Below are positions 23,229 through 24,756 of a stretch of 24,756 nucleotides of DNA, one piece after another (within the stretch, counting starts at the first letter, position 1; each line of letters begins with the position of its first letter). The translations under genes and the position numbers were made by a program. Source of the stretch: DATJFQ01 sp035495555 (GTDB lineage: Bacteria > Acidobacteriota > Vicinamibacteria > Vicinamibacterales > 2-12-FULL-66-21); assembly GCA_035495555.1 (NCBI GenBank), contig DATJFQ010000091.1:1-24756 (forward strand), in the 5' to 3' direction. The notes under the pieces are model-generated. The model was given only the letters and a program-made list of their open reading frames with translations, was not told where the DNA came from and searched no databases.

Positions 23229-23521
23229 CCGTCGCGCGAAAGCGGGCTTCGTCCCCACCGGTGGTGAGGCGATGGGTTCACGCTTCCCTCTGCGCGGACG
23301 TCCTTCCCCATCGCCACTGATGCGATGGGGCCCCAGCTCGGACAGCCCCGTTTCGTGCCCGGCGGCCGGAAAGACGTGTCGACGGGGAGCCGCTTCCGCG
23401 CCAAAACGGGGCGCCCCGTCCTTGCCCCCATCGCGGTCAGGCGATGGAGCCCTGATGCGCTCCGCACTCCGCATGCCGCGCTCCGCGCCTCCGCGCCTCC
23501 GCGCCTCGCCCATCGTGCGCG
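23229..23521. other. Convergent intergenic region with several GCGATGG hairpins
   Basis: This 293-bp gap between convergent genes has no convincing gene. It holds CCCCATCGC/GCGATGGGG (23306-23314 with 23322-23330) and CCATCGC/GCGATGG (23428-23434 with 23441-23447). A longer-range pair GCCCCGTTT (23345-23353) with AAACGGGGC (23404-23412) encloses a GC-rich stretch that can fold further. Its right end is CTCCGCA/CTCCGCG short repeats with a 7-8-bp period (about 23458-23506). It could be a termination region or a structured repeat. Confidence 0.6.
23306..23330 (+). terminator. Possible terminator hairpin after ADOP gene
   Basis: A 9-bp perfect GC-rich stem with a 7-nt loop lies 77 bp after the permease stop codon. 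There is no U-tract, so intrinsic termination is only possible. Confidence 0.35.
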
Positions 23522-23911
23522 CTAGGACCGTTTGACGACGGTGTTGACGAGATGGTCGAGGCAGGCGGCGGGGTCGGACGTGCGGCCTGTGTGCACGGGC
23601 GACGGCTGGATGATCGTGCTTCGCGGCGACACCAGCCACCGGAATCGCTCCCGCGGCGTCAGCTGCCCGATTGGTCCAGCGTCCTCACCACCGCGACAGA
23701 CGGCAGGAAAGACTTCCAGGTTGGCTCTCACGGTTTCCAGATCGATGTCGGCGTCGATCGCCAGCAGCGCTCCCTCGTCGAGCGCGATTTTCGCGTCGAG
23801 AAAGTTCGCGTCCGGACACGACAGCACGATGCCGGCGTTGATTTGTTCGCCGCGTTCGACACGCGGCACGACCCGAATGATCGAGTAGTCGTACGTATAG
23901 TCAGCGGGCAT
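23522..23911 (-). CDS. DUF3037 family protein
   Basis: A 129-aa protein with the opening YDYSIIRVVPRVERGEQINAGIVLSC, which I recognise as DUF3037. Members are usually encoded next to a HipA-like kinase, as here. Its middle is acidic (DEGALLAIDADIDLETV) and a late PRERFRWLVSPRSTIIQPSP segment is typical. The function is unknown. The ATG at 23911 overlaps the stop of the upstream HipA-like gene by 11 bp, which suggests translational coupling and a shared task. Confidence 0.85.
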   Translation of the reverse strand: MPADYTYDYSIIRVVPRVERGEQINAGIVLSCPDANFLDAKIALDEGALLAIDADIDLETVRANLEVFPAVCRGGEDAGPIGQLTPRERFRWLVSPRSTIIQPSPVHTGRTSDPAACLDHLVNTVVKRS

Positions 23912-24680
23912 CGATCGCCTCCCGCACGAATACCCGCGGCGCGGCAAGGCGCGCGCTGAAGTACGCGGCGTAGTCGCCGCGGACCGCTTGAGCGGTACCG
24001 CCGTCCGACATCGCCAGAAGCCACTCGTCCGGCACGAGGCCGACAATGTTGCCGATGACGTCCGGCGTCAAGGCGGAGGCGAGCGTCGCGTCCACCTCCT
24101 GCAGCCACTCCGCCCGCTGCAGCAGCACATGATCTCGAATGGCCGGGAAGGGCGCACGCGGCCTCCGCGCGTCGGCTGCCCACCCGGGCGAATGATGGAA
24201 ATACAGCGTCGACCCGTGGTCGATGAGCCACGGCTTGCGATGCCACATGAGCATGTTCGTGTTGCGGGCCGTACGATCGACGTTCGTGACGAGCGCGTCG
24301 AACCACACGATCTGCGACGCGAGCTGTGGCGGGATCACATGAATGGCCGGATCGAAGTTGACGCAGCCCGGCAGGTAGTCCAGGCCGACGTTCAGGCCGG
24401 CGCTGTCGTAGATGAGCGCGTGAATCTCCGGATCGGGTTCGGTCCGCGCAAGGTCCGCGTCGAGCACTGCCAGCACGAGTTCGGGCACCGGCAACCCAAG
24501 TGCCCGGCCGATTTCACCGGATATCAGTTCCGCGATCAATGCGCGTACGCCATGGCCTGCCCCTCTGAACTTGACGACGTACAACCCATCGTCATCCGCT
24601 TCGACGATTGCGGGCAGCGAGCCGCCTTCGCGCAGAGGCGTCACGTACCGGGTGACGGTGACGGTTCGAATCGCGGGCAC
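23901..24680 (-). CDS. HipA-like kinase-fold protein paired with DUF3037
   Basis: A 259-aa protein with a degenerate HipA/PI4K-like kinase pattern: a lysine in YVVKFRGAGHG (nucleotide-binding position), catalytic-loop-like DALVTNVDRTARNTNML with Asp and Asn, and a metal-binding IDHGSTLYF in the place of DFG. It is shorter than HipA (about 440 aa) and lacks the HipA N-terminal subdomain. No HipB-like DNA-binding antitoxin is nearby; the partner is DUF3037 instead. Toxin activity is not established. The start is GTG 24680, 5 nt after TAGAAT, so it is likely leaderless. Confidence 0.82.
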   Translation of the reverse strand: MPAIRTVTVTRYVTPLREGGSLPAIVEADDDGLYVVKFRGAGHGVRALIAELISGEIGRALGLPVPELVLAVLDADLARTEPDPEIHALIYDSAGLNVGLDYLPGCVNFDPAIHVIPPQLASQIVWFDALVTNVDRTARNTNMLMWHRKPWLIDHGSTLYFHHSPGWAADARRPRAPFPAIRDHVLLQRAEWLQEVDATLASALTPDVIGNIVGLVPDEWLLAMSDGGTAQAVRGDYAAYFSARLAAPRVFVREAIDAR

Positions 24681-24685
24681 GGGCT

Positions 24686-24691
24686 ATTCTA
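24686..24691 (-). promoter_or_regulatory. -10-like box (TAGAAT) of the HipA-like/DUF3037 pair
   Basis: On the minus strand TAGAAT is followed by AGCCC and the GTG start, the same 5-nt spacing as at lipA. The remaining bases to the window end (24692-24756) are GC-rich, and I see no feature in them. Confidence 0.5.
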
Positions 24692-24756
24692 ACGGCGCGG
24701 CCTCGCGCCTCCCGCCTCCCCGGCGCCGCGCGCCGATCGGCCCTCCGATGCGATGG

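Noticed and set aside
23272..23535. Small plus-strand gene in the gap after the ADOP permease
   Set aside because: The translation is Pro/Arg/Ser-rich without a domain, crosses the hairpins and runs into the convergent DUF3037 gene; no ribosome-binding site is evident.
23901..24680. HipA-like gene as a classic HipBA toxin-antitoxin system
   Set aside because: There is no HipB-like helix-turn-helix gene, and the protein is much shorter than HipA; only kinase-fold similarity is supported.

Overview
The window is GC-rich chromosomal DNA that best fits Acidobacteriota, possibly a Vicinamibacteria-like lineage. The main clue is an 829-residue MacB/FtsX-type permease of the 'acidobacterial duplicated orphan permease' (ADOP) class. 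Compact housekeeping genes and low-complexity heptamer repeats between them are consistent with this. The taxonomic call is inference. I see no rRNA, tRNA, CRISPR array, phage genes or insertion sequence with a transposase.

Left part (1-6373): a truncated exported TPR protein (minus) lies head to head with folE (plus). folE converges on, and overlaps by 54 bp, a solitary BtuF-like cobalamin-binding protein (minus). That gene shares a two-way -10 element with a secreted hypothetical protein (plus). Then comes a minus-strand cluster: a MoxR/Mg-chelatase-like AAA ATPase, a VWA-domain partner and a LON substrate-binding-domain protein.

Middle (6374-16045): about 600 bp of GGTTCTC/GAGAACC repeats in inverted arrangement precede a glycerophosphodiester phosphodiesterase. 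The predicted ends of that protein run into repeats on both sides (the heptamer block at the N end, a REPIN-like element at the C end). Then follow a BON-LysM protein, an exported M49-type metallopeptidase (minus), and the pyruvate dehydrogenase cluster aceE-aceF-lpdA (plus). Ten perfect GCACTGA units sit between aceE and aceF.

Right part (16046-24756): ammonium transporter amt (plus); a minus-strand group lipA, family 5 uracil-DNA glycosylase and a lipoprotein; a UPF0173 metal-dependent hydrolase (plus) divergent from lipA over a second shared -10 element; the ADOP permease (plus); and a HipA-like kinase/DUF3037 pair (minus). LipA makes the lipoyl cofactor that AceF carries, so lipA and the PDH cluster are functionally linked across the window.

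Two themes recur. First, nearly every longer intergenic gap carries short repeats with a 7-bp period. Unit sequences differ from gap to gap, the repeats often occur as inverted pairs, and they run into gene ends (lipA stop, uracil-DNA glycosylase start, ADOP start, GDPD N terminus). Second, six genes have a TANNNT -10-like box only 5-7 nt before the start codon, which predicts leaderless mRNAs. In two divergent pairs the same ATTATACT octamer reads as a -10 in both directions.
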